64,000 nucleotides of DNA. Source: Natronolimnobius sp. AArcel1 (lineage in GTDB: Archaea > Halobacteriota > Halobacteria > Halobacteriales > Natrialbaceae). The stretch is from NCBI RefSeq assembly GCF_011043775.1, contig NZ_JAAKXY010000007.1, positions 62,001-126,000 on the forward strand. Reading direction: 5' to 3'. Every line of letters starts with the position of its first letter. The first letter of the stretch is position 1. This document shows positions 46,932 to 54,384 of this stretch, piece by piece. Under the pieces are notes generated by a model. It saw only the letters and a program-made list of their open reading frames with translations, searched no databases and was not told the origin of the DNA. A program made the translations under genes and the position numbers.

Positions 46932-47160
46932 CAGACATATCGATCCTGACCGCATGGCGCGACGGCTCGACGCGATTGATCAGTGGGTAGCGCATATCAA
47001 TTCGACCCCTGCCCCAGAATGGGGTGCAGAACTGAACAGTTTAATAAACTCACAAGTTAGCGGGGCAGAAGCACTCTCAGAGGGTCGAGGAGAGGATATC
47101 CCACAATTTGATCACTTCGATCCAGACGCAATTCGCGCAGCGGGTCAGTCAACTGATTGA
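46894..47160 (+). CDS. small partner of the nucleotidyltransferase
   Basis: 88 residues from the ATG at 46894 (MSSNAKQKTDRSDRH). The start overlaps the end of the nucleotidyltransferase gene, indicating coupled translation. The protein is hydrophilic, with helical stretches RMARRLDAIDQWVAHINS and FDHFDPDAIRAAG. No DNA-binding motif is evident. It is a likely antitoxin or cofactor by position alone. Confidence 0.6.
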   Translation: MSSNAKQKTDRSDRHIDPDRMARRLDAIDQWVAHINSTPAPEWGAELNSLINSQVSGAEALSEGRGEDIPQFDHFDPDAIRAAGQSTD

Positions 47161-47226
47161 TCTGCAGATTTTATCGCTGCGTTTTGGGGTGCAGGGCTGT
47201 ACTTCGTAGGAAAGACGACCCAACGA

Positions 47227-47430
47227 ATGGTTGCAACCGATATCGACGTTCGTGAGACCGAAGCCATGATGATTATCTACGCGCTCGAACCAGCGCTGAC
47301 TGTTGGTCGGACGCATGATCCGTTCTTCGAGCATCTGTTTCCAGATGTCCACGATCAGATGGATCTTTCTTCGCTTCAAGACATGGAAGACCTGGAAAAC
47401 GAGGTCAATACAGTACGTGACATTGAATGA
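47227..47430 (+). CDS. hypothetical acidic protein (67 aa)
   Basis: Acidic short protein (VATDIDVRETEAMMIIYALE near the start, PALTVGRTHDPFFEHLFPDV in the middle) with haloarchaeal composition, 66 bp after the preceding gene on the same strand. No family recognised. It might be a decayed remnant of a longer gene, since it ends close to an IS200/605-like hairpin. Confidence 0.45.
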   Translation: MVATDIDVRETEAMMIIYALEPALTVGRTHDPFFEHLFPDVHDQMDLSSLQDMEDLENEVNTVRDIE

Positions 47431-47438
47431 GTCAGTAA

Positions 47439-47458
47439 CCTACGACTGAAGTCGTGGG
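47439..47458. other. hairpin resembling an IS200/IS605-type end
   Basis: CCTACGACT and AGTCGTGGG form a 9-bp stem (one G-T pair) separated by two bases, followed by CTTCCTCC. In haloarchaea a hairpin of this type with CCCACGACTTCAGTCGTGGG is often seen at the right end of tnpB-carrying IS200/IS605 elements. No tnpA or tnpB is present nearby, so this is at most a solo end. Confidence 0.4.
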
Positions 47459-47588
47459 CTTCCTCCTTGTATTTCTGTGAGTCGATTTCCTGCCAGGTCT
47501 TTCTTGACGCAGTAGTATGCGGCGCTGTCACAAGTAGGGATAGGAATTATAATTCTGTGGGTACAACGTATGTACGAGTGAGTGACCA

Positions 47589-47894
47589 ATGGGAACAACG
47601 CGAGTCAACTTTCGGCTTCCAGAGGAACTACTCGAGAAGGCCGATGTTGCGGCTGAAATAACACATACAAACCGTACAGAAGTCATCAAGAAGGCACTAC
47701 AGCAGTATTTCGAAGAGGTTGAAGATGACGAGCGGTTTAATGAAGCACTCATTGAACTCTATCTTGATGAGAAAATCGGCTTCGAAACCCTGAAAGAGTT
47801 CGTCGGTCGGCAAGATGCTGAAGCCGTTCAGGCTTCGAAAGCTGTTCTTGAGCAGGGAGATGACCTAGCAGACGAACTTGCAGATCTCGAGTGA
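47589..47894 (+). CDS. VapB-like ribbon-helix-helix antitoxin
   Basis: 101 residues starting with a ribbon-helix-helix domain (TTRVNFRLPEELLEKADVAA, residues 3-22, then helix VIKKALQQYFEEVEDD). The C-terminal half is a helical tail that would bind the toxin. Stop and next start overlap (GTGA), so it is coupled to the PIN protein. RHH antitoxins of this kind repress their own promoter as a toxin-antitoxin complex. Confidence 0.83.
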   Translation: MGTTRVNFRLPEELLEKADVAAEITHTNRTEVIKKALQQYFEEVEDDERFNEALIELYLDEKIGFETLKEFVGRQDAEAVQASKAVLEQGDDLADELADLE

Positions 47895-48397
47895 CAGGGC
47901 CAGGAATGATCATTATCGATACAAGCGCGTTCATCTCTTTAGCCACAGCAGACTCGGTAGAGATGGTTCTCGAGGAATACGATGTCCAGACAACCGAGAC
48001 GATACTCGAGGAATTAGTGGAAACAGCAGAGTATGACGATGTTCACGGTCGCGCAGCAACGGCTGTTCTCGAATTGAAGCATGAGTATACTATTCATGCC
48101 ACCTCCGAGCCAGCACTCGAGACGTCTCGAGTCGATAGTGGTGAGGCGAGTTGCGTCACCCTCTGTCGAGAACTTTCAGCGGATTTTTTGATTATTGATG
48201 ATCTCAGAGCGTTACCTGAACTCCAGAACCTGACCGATGCACAGGTGGCGATTTCACCGATTATGTTGAACGCATTGGTTAAACGGAACCGGCTCACAGA
48301 AAGAGAGGCAAAGAGGAGGGTCGAAACACTGGCTGAAAATCGTGACTGGCTAGAATCGCCGATTTACCGGCGAGCACAAGATTTGTTTTCTGCGTAG
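47891..48397 (+). CDS. VapC-like PIN-domain toxin
   Basis: 168 residues from the GTG overlapping the antitoxin stop (an internal ATG at 47906 gives the alternative start MIIIDTSAF). PIN acidic residues: Asp in MIIIDTSAFISL, Glu in ETILEELVE near 42, Asp/Glu in DSGEASCVTLCRELSADFLIIDD near 83-105. VapC proteins cleave tRNA or rRNA. The C-terminal half (ISPIMLNALVKRNRLTEREA) is longer than in minimal VapC and resembles the archaeal PIN proteins of about 160 residues. Confidence 0.8.
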   Translation: MTGPGMIIIDTSAFISLATADSVEMVLEEYDVQTTETILEELVETAEYDDVHGRAATAVLELKHEYTIHATSEPALETSRVDSGEASCVTLCRELSADFLIIDDLRALPELQNLTDAQVAISPIMLNALVKRNRLTEREAKRRVETLAENRDWLESPIYRRAQDLFSA

Positions 48398-48475
48398 TTC
48401 ATATCTCGGTCCTTGTTTGTGAGGTAGTCTCATTGCACCCTTGTCTTCAACACAGGAGCGCCCTTTTATGCGGTT

Positions 48476-48832
48476 ATGGACTGCCCTTCATGTGGTGGGT
48501 CGGTCACGCTCGAGACTGGACCGGGCCGGCCGCTTTCGACATCAGTTGCCAGCGCTATTCTTGCGGCCGATGAAGATGAGCAAATCGTGATTACACAGAA
48601 TTGTTGGAACTGTGGATGGTACGAAGAACGCTACATTCGAGTTGAGTCACTCGAGACGACCGAGGGAGATGATGTGGCCATCAAGCGAGCTGCCCTCATT
48701 GACGAGATCACCGATGAACTCACAACAATTGATAGTCTGGCGACGCTTGAAGATGCTCGTGCTGAAATCCGCCGACAGCGCCGGCTCGAACCATCTTCGA
48801 AGGAATCTACGGACAAGACACGCGATAAGTAG
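48476..48832 (+). CDS. zinc-ribbon protein
   Basis: 118 residues opening with MDCPSCGGSVTLETGPGRP and carrying a second pair in NCWNCGWYEERY near residue 42-46, so a two-knuckle zinc ribbon. A helical C-terminal part follows (about 62-118). I do not recognise a specific family. It is in the same direction as the VapBC pair but separated by about 80 bp. Confidence 0.65.
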   Translation: MDCPSCGGSVTLETGPGRPLSTSVASAILAADEDEQIVITQNCWNCGWYEERYIRVESLETTEGDDVAIKRAALIDEITDELTTIDSLATLEDARAEIRRQRRLEPSSKESTDKTRDK

Positions 48833-48834
48833 GT

Positions 48835-48957
48835 ATGACCGATAGTGACGCCCTCTACAACGTTCGTGAACGAACTGGGAATCCCACCATGGGATTTCAG
48901 GCCGAGCGGTTCGACTCTACGGTTTTAAGGCGCATATGTTCCACACGTCTTCAGTGA
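48835..48957 (+). CDS. 40-aa open frame, possibly a gene fragment
   Basis: ATG just after the preceding stop; reads MTDSDALYNVRERTGNPTMG and continues to LRRICSTRLQ before TGA. The first 30 codons look protein-like, the end does not, so it is probably the N-terminal part of a truncated gene. Below this, 48958-49114 is AT-rich without a gene. Confidence 0.35.
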   Translation: MTDSDALYNVRERTGNPTMGFQAERFDSTVLRRICSTRLQ

Positions 48958-49114
48958 GCATATTGTTGCATAGTAGCGAATCGATATATAAATCACTCCG
49001 GTATATTGCAACATATTCTGTTCACCCAAGACAAGTAATTTACACGGCGAAGTCACGACTGTTCGGCATTCCACGACTTGCTCTCTCGTGATAACAAGGA
49101 GTGAGAGGTCATCG

Positions 49115-49408
49115 ATGCCTACAACGAATCGTATCCTCAATACTGAGAGGCAACTTGATCCTCTGGTTCATTGTCATGGATCATGGAAAGCAGTCAAACG
49201 ATCTGACTTGTGGCGAACTGTTTTACCGATGGAAGGCTATTACTCAAGTATGGGAGTCTACGCTGACGACGTAGACGAATTTGCTCGTACCGACGACGAG
49301 GACGAAGACAACGATAAGCCATCACTTGGTGAACGACTTCAGGGACTAGCCAGCGAACTTGATATTGATTCAGTCGTTGAGGTCCGGGACCTTCGTGAAC
49401 GGACATGA
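49115..49408 (+). CDS. putative antitoxin of a broken VapC pair
   Basis: 97 residues from the ATG at 49115. No RHH motif is visible in the first half. The last third is acidic (DDEDEDNDKPSLGERL) and ends VVEVRDLRERT. Its stop overlaps the ATG of a PIN-domain fragment by 4 bp, as antitoxin-toxin pairs do. Identified by position only, since the sequence is not a known antitoxin to me. Confidence 0.45.
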   Translation: MPTTNRILNTERQLDPLVHCHGSWKAVKRSDLWRTVLPMEGYYSSMGVYADDVDEFARTDDEDEDNDKPSLGERLQGLASELDIDSVVEVRDLRERT

Positions 49409-49488
49409 AGCTCTTTCTCGAGACCAATATATTCACCGCAGCAGTACTGATGAACGAGGATGTCAGTCACTTCGCGAATCCGGATTGA
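49405..49488 (+). pseudogene. VapC PIN-domain fragment
   Basis: 27 codons reading MKLFLETNIFTAAVLMNEDV and then stopping after a few unrelated residues. The opening MKLFLxTNIFxAA is the first PIN strand, with the catalytic position occupied by Glu rather than Asp. The rest of the gene is missing, and the fragment runs into the 3' end of the convergent metallo-hydrolase gene (overlap 49463-49488), which marks a rearrangement junction. Confidence 0.6.
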
Positions 49489-51112
49489 ACGATAGCTCGA
49501 TAACCTCTCCAGCCTCGAGTTCTGTTTGATCCAGCAATTGGAGGAACTGCTCACCCTCTCCGCCGCTCAGTACACGAGCCTTGACCGTCTCCTCGGACTG
49601 CTCGAGTTTTGCATCGATAGCGTCGAGTCGAGCGAGGAGTTCGGCCTCGAGCGACTGTTCTTCGAGTGAATCAGTCTCAGTCACCGACTCTTGTTCGCCA
49701 GCTGTGACGGCATCGGAACTCGTGGATACATATGGGTCTGCCGCAGTCCGGGCAAACGTCGCCTTGAGGGCGTCGAGGTTAACGCCTTCGGCCTCGAGAG
49801 TGATCGGTTCGCGTCGGGTGACATCCAGTGTGGTATCAGCCTCGAGAGCGTGTTCCTGTAGCGCTTCCCACTGGCGTCTTCGAATCCGAGTTGCAGTTTC
49901 CTCCGCGATCCACCCTGGGGCATTCCAGCGTCCATCTTCGTAGAGTCGGTGGACATCCTGGTCGTTTGTTCCCCAGGTGAAACACCGATCGAAGCGACGT
50001 TGAAACCGATTGAGTGTACCACCTCTCGCGTGCTTGATCACGACTTCGATTGGAGCAAGTGAACGGACGACGTCATCAATCGTCTCGAGTGACGGATGGT
50101 TGGACAGTCGAACCGACTGTGTTGTACACTGGGTGTTCGGGACGCCGTCGTTGTTGTCTGTCGCGAGTTGGATGAACAGTGCCCCTGGATCGGCGCCAAT
50201 CGCCTCGAGCAGTCGGCGGGAACTCCCGGTCGTCGGCGCCTCTGGACCGGTGATCGTCACGCCTCCGTCTTCAAGCACCTCATTAGGTCGTTCGAACACT
50301 TCGTGGGTCGTAACGCCTGGGTCGTCGTACTCGAGTGCATTGTACAGTTTAGCAGCCTGCCCGACGAGGGTGATGGGCAACTCACGGTCGAGTTCCGCGA
50401 CGACCTGGGCGAGTATCGTCGCGTAGTGGACCCCCGTGAGCGAACTCGTTGCGACTACGACTTGCGACCCAGCAAACGCACGCTCGAGTACCGTCTCGAG
50501 TGACTCGTTGAGGGCGGTCGTATACTCGTCGTCGCTCGAGACGTTCAACAATACACAGTCGATATCGAACGGGTAGGATGTCTCGAGTCCGGGATGCCCG
50601 GCACACGGTCGCGTCGTGAAATCACCGGTGATGAGGAGGTGTTGGTCACCAGTAAAGGGGTCGTCACTCGAGTTCTCGTCGCGAAATCTGAGTACGAACC
50701 CAGCTGCACCAGGCGTGTGTCCGGCCGGGATAGGTCGAACCTCGAGCGTGGGAAGGATCGACATCCACTCATTGATTGGATTGAGCGCCTCGAGTGCTAC
50801 CGAGATATCGCCAAGGTCGTTGTCCTTCTGGGCTTCGGGGAGTGCCTGCTCGAGAACCGATGCTGTTGCTGGTGGGGTGTAAATTGGGGCGCTGTGGTGA
50901 ACGTTTCTCGCGAGCGTTCGGTAGTGATCGATGTGGGCGTGAGTAAGCAAAATGGCGTTCAGATACTCGTCGTCAGCGAGCATTGATTCGACATCGACAT
51001 TGTCGCCAGCATCGACGAGAACACACGCACGCGTTCCATCCTCGGCAGTAAAACGCAGGAGCGTCGACTCGTTGCCGCTGTGAACGTTCGCATGTTGGTA
51101 GGAGACACGCAT
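49463..51112 (-). CDS. metallo-beta-lactamase-fold hydrolase
   Basis: 549 residues. The first 190 form an MBL domain with the zinc motif LLTHAHIDHYRTLA (near residue 55-68), AGHTPGAAGFVL near 128 and LLITGDFTTRPCAG near 155-168. The middle (about 200-370) resembles the beta-CASP/KH-like extension of RNA-processing MBL enzymes in length but lacks a clear motif. A coiled, Glu-rich C-terminus follows (about 470-549). Such enzymes are nucleases or hydrolases of unknown substrate. Confidence 0.75.
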   Translation of the reverse strand: MRVSYQHANVHSGNESTLLRFTAEDGTRACVLVDAGDNVDVESMLADDEYLNAILLTHAHIDHYRTLARNVHHSAPIYTPPATASVLEQALPEAQKDNDLGDISVALEALNPINEWMSILPTLEVRPIPAGHTPGAAGFVLRFRDENSSDDPFTGDQHLLITGDFTTRPCAGHPGLETSYPFDIDCVLLNVSSDDEYTTALNESLETVLERAFAGSQVVVATSSLTGVHYATILAQVVAELDRELPITLVGQAAKLYNALEYDDPGVTTHEVFERPNEVLEDGGVTITGPEAPTTGSSRRLLEAIGADPGALFIQLATDNNDGVPNTQCTTQSVRLSNHPSLETIDDVVRSLAPIEVVIKHARGGTLNRFQRRFDRCFTWGTNDQDVHRLYEDGRWNAPGWIAEETATRIRRRQWEALQEHALEADTTLDVTRREPITLEAEGVNLDALKATFARTAADPYVSTSSDAVTAGEQESVTETDSLEEQSLEAELLARLDAIDAKLEQSEETVKARVLSGGEGEQFLQLLDQTELEAGEVIELSFNPDSRSD

Positions 51113-51346
51113 ACGTGGAGATAGCTTCTATTCAGAGTTGCAGGAAGTTCAGCTTTTAGGTTGGATGGGTTAGATATATGGGACTGTCAATCGCTTTCTG
51201 GCAACCAGTGCTTCAGTAGTGCGTTTAGTGTGGAGGGGCTCTGTTGAAACCCTCTCCTTTAGAGACTTATTCACATGAATCTACTGCACACTACACGCGC
51301 AAACTGAACATGAAGGGTTATACACAATTGCCATCTCTCTGTTCAT

Positions 51347-51658
51347 ATGAGAAGGCGGGAGTTCGTTGCAGTTGGCTGCTGTTCTGTTTGTGGAATTAGT
51401 GCCGGCTGTCTCGATGAGGACGACTCTGATTCTGTCCCCGAGATTGTTAGCTTAGAAGTTCGAAACGATCAACGGGAAGAGAATCACGAGTTTATCGTTC
51501 AAATTGAGGACGAAGAGGGAACCGTGTTCGAAGAGATATATCATCTTGAAGCAGCCGATCCGGGCGAATCCGCCATCGCGCTCGAAGATCCCGTCGAGCC
51601 GGGAGCATATACCGTCCGGGTTGAGGCTGATGAGCACTCCGTGACTGTTGATACGTAA
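51347..51658 (+). CDS. Tat lipoprotein, passenger inside the IS
   Basis: 103 residues: MRRREFVAVG with twin arginines, hydrophobic stretch, and a lipobox ending in ISAGCLDED. The acidic beta-rich remainder (IVSLEVRNDQREENHEFIVQ; LEDPVEPGAYTVRVEA) resembles the product of 52730-53128, so the two form one family of small haloarchaeal lipoproteins. The gene starts 110 bp inside the left inverted repeat, within the duplicated-target boundaries of the IS. Confidence 0.75.
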   Translation: MRRREFVAVGCCSVCGISAGCLDEDDSDSVPEIVSLEVRNDQREENHEFIVQIEDEEGTVFEEIYHLEAADPGESAIALEDPVEPGAYTVRVEADEHSVTVDT

Positions 51659-51828
51659 GACCGTGTCACAGACGATCAAACGTGTATCCGTTTGCAATTC
51701 TATCTAAGTTCTGAAACCCTCCATAGTGAATATCAATTGTACGACCAATGTGAGTGACACTTGAAATGTAGACGGATTCACAGGGTGTTACTGTTCATCC
51801 GAACGTTAGGTGTACTATGTACTGGTCG

Positions 51829-52628
51829 TTAGATGGCTCGGTCAAGATTGTGGACGATACACGCAAGGGCGAGTTCACGAAACTGCTTCCACCAGCGTCG
51901 TGAACGAACGAACGCAACGTATTTTCGCTTGAGTCGAGAGTTCACCGTTTCACTCTGGCTCTGTTGGCCGCAGAGTTCAGTCTCCAACCGAGCGTTCCAC
52001 GCTTTCTGCAGTGAGGAAAACTCACGGTGTTTGATCAGCGGACGAACTCCGTTCTCGCGGGCCATCCGCCGAATTTGCTGATCATCGTATCCCTTGTCTC
52101 CAAGCAGAACTTCGATTTCAGATGCGTTTCGGTTGATGAGTGATGGGGTGATGTGGATATCGAGGATAGCGTTCGCTCTGGTATCGACTAAGAGCGTGAC
52201 TTTCAGTTGCTGAATCGTCAGCTTCGTCCGTTTCGTGTAGTGTTTCGAGGCGTGACTGCGGTCAAACCCTGAGGCGTCGATCCCCGTAACACCGTTAGTT
52301 GGGAGCAGTGACACAGAGAGGTTGAGAAGCACTCGCCAGACGGCCATATCGAGCCGGTCAAACGCTTTGCATAGCGTTGACGGCGCAGGGAGTTCGGTGA
52401 GGTTGATCGCACTTCGAATGCGGGGCATTTCGATGAGTTCGTCGAGGAGTGTATGATACGTTGTGTTCTTCCGAACTTTGAGACAAAGGAGAACGATGTG
52501 CTGATGGAGCGTGTAGCGTTGTTTCGAGAATTTCGAAGAGTATCGAGCTACAGCACGTTGTGCTAGCTGAAATGCTTCCTCGACAAATCGGAGCAGTCGT
52601 GACTTCGGGAGAGTCTGAATTCGGTCAC
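51829..52628 (-). pseudogene. IS5-family (ISH1/ISH11-like) transposase, probably frameshifted near its start
   Basis: The main frame (51829-52428 from ATG) encodes the DDE core: VTGIDASGFDRSHASKHYTKR (first Asp), EVLLGDKGYDDQQIRRMARE (second Asp), ETVNSRLKRKYVAFVRSRRW (Glu). Conserved N-terminal sequence (TLPKSRLLRFVEEAFQLAQR and the following helix) continues upstream in the same frame to about 52629, but there is no start codon in that frame. A GTG (rc of 52626-52628) lies one base out of frame, so loss of a single A at GAATT would explain it. Full length would be about 266 residues, typical of the family. Confidence 0.72.
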
Positions 52629-52729
52629 ACTACTGGCCAAACGTGTATCTTCTCAAGGATTTCAACAGAGCCTGTGGAGGTAGAACTGAGTGATGAATCG
52701 AAGAGAAGGGGGCTAATCTGTCTCTCAGG

Positions 52730-53128
52730 TCAGCAATCTTGATACGAATTGATCGATGGCGGATTGAATCCTCCAGAACTGCCAATTTCGAAGCGAACGA
52801 TGACACACAGTTCATCACCGTCCGCATGTTCTGTCGTGTCGATTTCCTGTTCACCGTCAGTGGTGACGGCTCTGACGAGATAGCGACCGGAACTATCGAC
52901 AGGGGATTTCTCGCTGATCTCCGATCCAGGCTCAACAGTATACGTCTCCGAAAAACGAGTTTCTTCGCTCTCAACGACGATTACGTCGATTTCTTGCCTC
53001 TCACTGTGGCGGTTCCGAACAGAAATTGCATCCAACATCGGCTCTGCTGGTTCGTCGTAAGGAGACATACAACCAGCCATACCGAGAAAAGAACCGCCAA
53101 CCATCGCCAAGAGGGCACGTCTCTGCAT
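52730..53128 (-). CDS. Tat lipoprotein, relative of the IS passenger
   Basis: 132 residues: MQRRALLAMVGGSFLGMAGC (twin arginines, lipobox GMAGC), then an acidic beta-rich domain (AISVRNRHSERQEIDVIVV; TVEPGSEISEKSPVDSSGR) parallel to that of 51347-51658, and a C-terminal extension ending in NSYQDC. It sits between the right end of the IS and a solo inverted repeat at 53316-53332, reading away from that repeat as the passenger reads away from the left end of the IS. Confidence 0.7.
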   Translation of the reverse strand: MQRRALLAMVGGSFLGMAGCMSPYDEPAEPMLDAISVRNRHSERQEIDVIVVESEETRFSETYTVEPGSEISEKSPVDSSGRYLVRAVTTDGEQEIDTTEHADGDELCVIVRFEIGSSGGFNPPSINSYQDC

Positions 53129-53315
53129 ACAGGTTCTTCTCTTTCTTTAACCAATACTTTTCTGATGATTGATCTGAGTTCTAACAAAGAATTTCCGTTC
53201 GCGACAGACAGTTGCTGAGCGGCATAACTTAGCAGAAGTCGAGTTCCACAAACGAACTGTCATGCTGCACTGACCCTCTGTATGCAGCACGACACGCGAA
53301 ACTTATCACGACTTG

Positions 53316-53332
53316 AGGATTTCAACAGAGTC
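53316..53332. repeat. solo terminal repeat of the IS5-like element
   Basis: AGGATTTCAACAGAGTC matches the right inverted repeat of the IS (AGGATTTCAACAGAGCC) at 16 of 17 positions. No second end or duplicated target is found for it. It marks the remnant of another copy, with a lipoprotein gene on its inner side. Confidence 0.7.
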
Positions 53333-53340
53333 GGGTGAGA

Positions 53341-53652
53341 CTACCAATCCCGATCTGACAACTTCGTCGACAGACGTTCAAGCCGTTCCTGTGCAGACTC
53401 TTTGCGAGATTGCGTCTCATCAGGACAATATTCGGCTTCACAGAACTCGCCTGCTTCAACAGCAATCTCGAGAGCGGCCCCTTCGTGTTGAGGCTCTGGT
53501 GGCAGCTTCGTTACGTCGACGTCGAACTGGTCGACGGTCTCGCCGTTCTCCTCGAGTAAAAGCACTGCTGTTTGTCGCCCCCGGGAGGGGAGCGGGGGTT
53601 CGACTGAAACCACCGCAGAAACCCATGCGAACAAACAACGTAGCACCAGCAT
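53341..53652 (-). CDS. DUF3006-like small protein
   Basis: Recognisable core TAVLLLEENGETVDQFDVDV, KLPPEPQHEGAALEIAVE and ETQSRKESAQERLERLSTKL, the pattern of DUF3006-type proteins of haloarchaea and bacilli (about 70-90 residues). The first 25 codons are unusual (hydrophobic, then Pro/Arg-rich), so the true start may be internal or altered. It ends 8 bp from the solo IS end. Function unknown. Confidence 0.6.
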   Translation of the reverse strand: MLVLRCLFAWVSAVVSVEPPLPSRGRQTAVLLLEENGETVDQFDVDVTKLPPEPQHEGAALEIAVEAGEFCEAEYCPDETQSRKESAQERLERLSTKLSDRDW

Positions 53653-53698
53653 CGCCAGACGCTGAGACGACTCGGTTACTGAAGCGAGGTATCGCTAG

Positions 53699-53854
53699 AT
53701 AACCAATCGCAACGAGTGTCGACTACCGACCTGTACGAGACTTACCCGCAGTCAAGCGGGATATGCTGGCCGGTTCTGTTCGGACAGCTGTGAAGTCCGT
53801 TATGAGCATCTGCAGGCAGACGCCCGAGATGTGTCTCAGGAGGATGCGTACTGA
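53699..53854 (+). CDS. 51-aa zinc-finger protein with apparent ATA start
   Basis: Open frame reading TNRNECRLPTCTRLTRSQAG then AGRFCSDSCEVRYEHLQADA, ending with the stop overlapping the next ATG (TGATG). The Cys pairs and CSDSCEVRYEHL are those of small haloarchaeal zinc-finger proteins. The first in-frame codons after the upstream stop are ATA ACC AAT CGC, where ATG ACC AAT CGC would be a normal start, so the start codon appears mutated. It may be translated poorly or not at all, though its coupling position suggests a real gene. Confidence 0.5.
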   Translation: MTNRNECRLPTCTRLTRSQAGYAGRFCSDSCEVRYEHLQADARDVSQEDAY

Positions 53855-54054
53855 TGCTCGAACAGATTGATCATCGAGGCAAGCGCTTCACGATCAAAGA
53901 TGACGACATCGGCGACGAACAGAGAATTGAGCGCCGTCGACGGGAAGATACCCTCGAACGACAGGCCCAGCGAGAACTCCGCGAACTTGAGCGTGCGAAA
54001 ACGGTCGCTGGGCCAGCCGGTGCAAATCCCGACGTCGAGGTACTCAACCGATGA
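53854..54054 (+). CDS. hypothetical 66-aa charged protein
   Basis: Starts at the ATG overlapping the preceding stop and is itself overlapped by the next ATG (ATGA). A highly charged helical protein (RIERRRREDTLERQAQRELR) with a short folded-looking start (EQIDHRGKRFTIKDDDIG). It is the middle of a three-gene overlapping run of micro-genes. Family not recognised. Confidence 0.55.
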   Translation: MLEQIDHRGKRFTIKDDDIGDEQRIERRRREDTLERQAQRELRELERAKTVAGPAGANPDVEVLNR

Positions 54055-54140
54055 CGCTGAGCAGTTCGCTCACTGAACTGGGTGCCACCGCAGATGCGTA
54101 TGCTCGGCTCGATCCTGAGCACCGCAACAGCGGGGAGTAA
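54051..54140 (+). CDS. 29-aa microprotein
   Basis: ATG overlaps the previous stop by 4 bp and it reads MTLSSSLTELGATADAYARL followed by DPEHRNSGE, ending TAA. The coupling to a plausible gene is its only support. No motif. Confidence 0.35.
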   Translation: MTLSSSLTELGATADAYARLDPEHRNSGE

Positions 54141-54236
54141 GCCAAGTACTCAACCTAGCCGCTCGTCGGAGGTAGACTCTTTGTATCTACCTTTGAGTTG
54201 GGCATCTTCTGCAGTTCTGAAGAAGAGAGACTGATC

Positions 54237-54291
54237 TTAACCAACAGCTCCGAGTGGTATCCCCAACTTGTTGGTTAACACTCGCGGAGCT
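54237..54291. other. interleaved inverted repeats (pseudoknot-like arrangement)
   Basis: Arm A TTAACCAAC (54237-54245), arm B AGCTCCGAGTG (54246-54256), 13-nt loop, A' GTTGGTTAA (54270-54278), B' CACTCGCGGAGCT (54279-54291). A pairs with A' at 9 of 9 positions and B pairs with B' over 11 bp with a 2-nt bulge. The order A-B-A'-B' is an H-type pseudoknot, not a simple palindrome. It lies in the otherwise gene-free stretch 54141-54384, ahead of a zinc-protein gene. Confidence 0.55.
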
Positions 54292-54384
54292 AGACCTTGT
54301 TCTACCACTTCATCTGCTACCAACATACCTGTCTTCCAGCGCGGGTGGACGGCCGCTCGCGACGCCTGTGAGGAGGGAACGTAA

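Larger units (their letters stand above)
51229..52680. mobile_element. IS5/ISH1-like element with passenger lipoprotein, flanked by 8-bp target duplication
   Basis: The element proper spans 51237-52672 (1436 bp). Its ends are 17-bp inverted repeats, GGCTCTGTTGAAACCCT (51237-51253) and AGGATTTCAACAGAGCC (52656-52672), 16 of 17 matching. Identical 8-bp sequences TGTGGAGG flank it (51229-51236 and 52673-52680), a perfect target-site duplication. An 8-bp duplication is the rule for the ISH1 subgroup of the IS5 family. Inside lie a lipoprotein gene on the plus strand and a transposase frame on the minus strand. At 1.44 kb it is longer than a transposase-only IS5 element. Confidence 0.85.
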
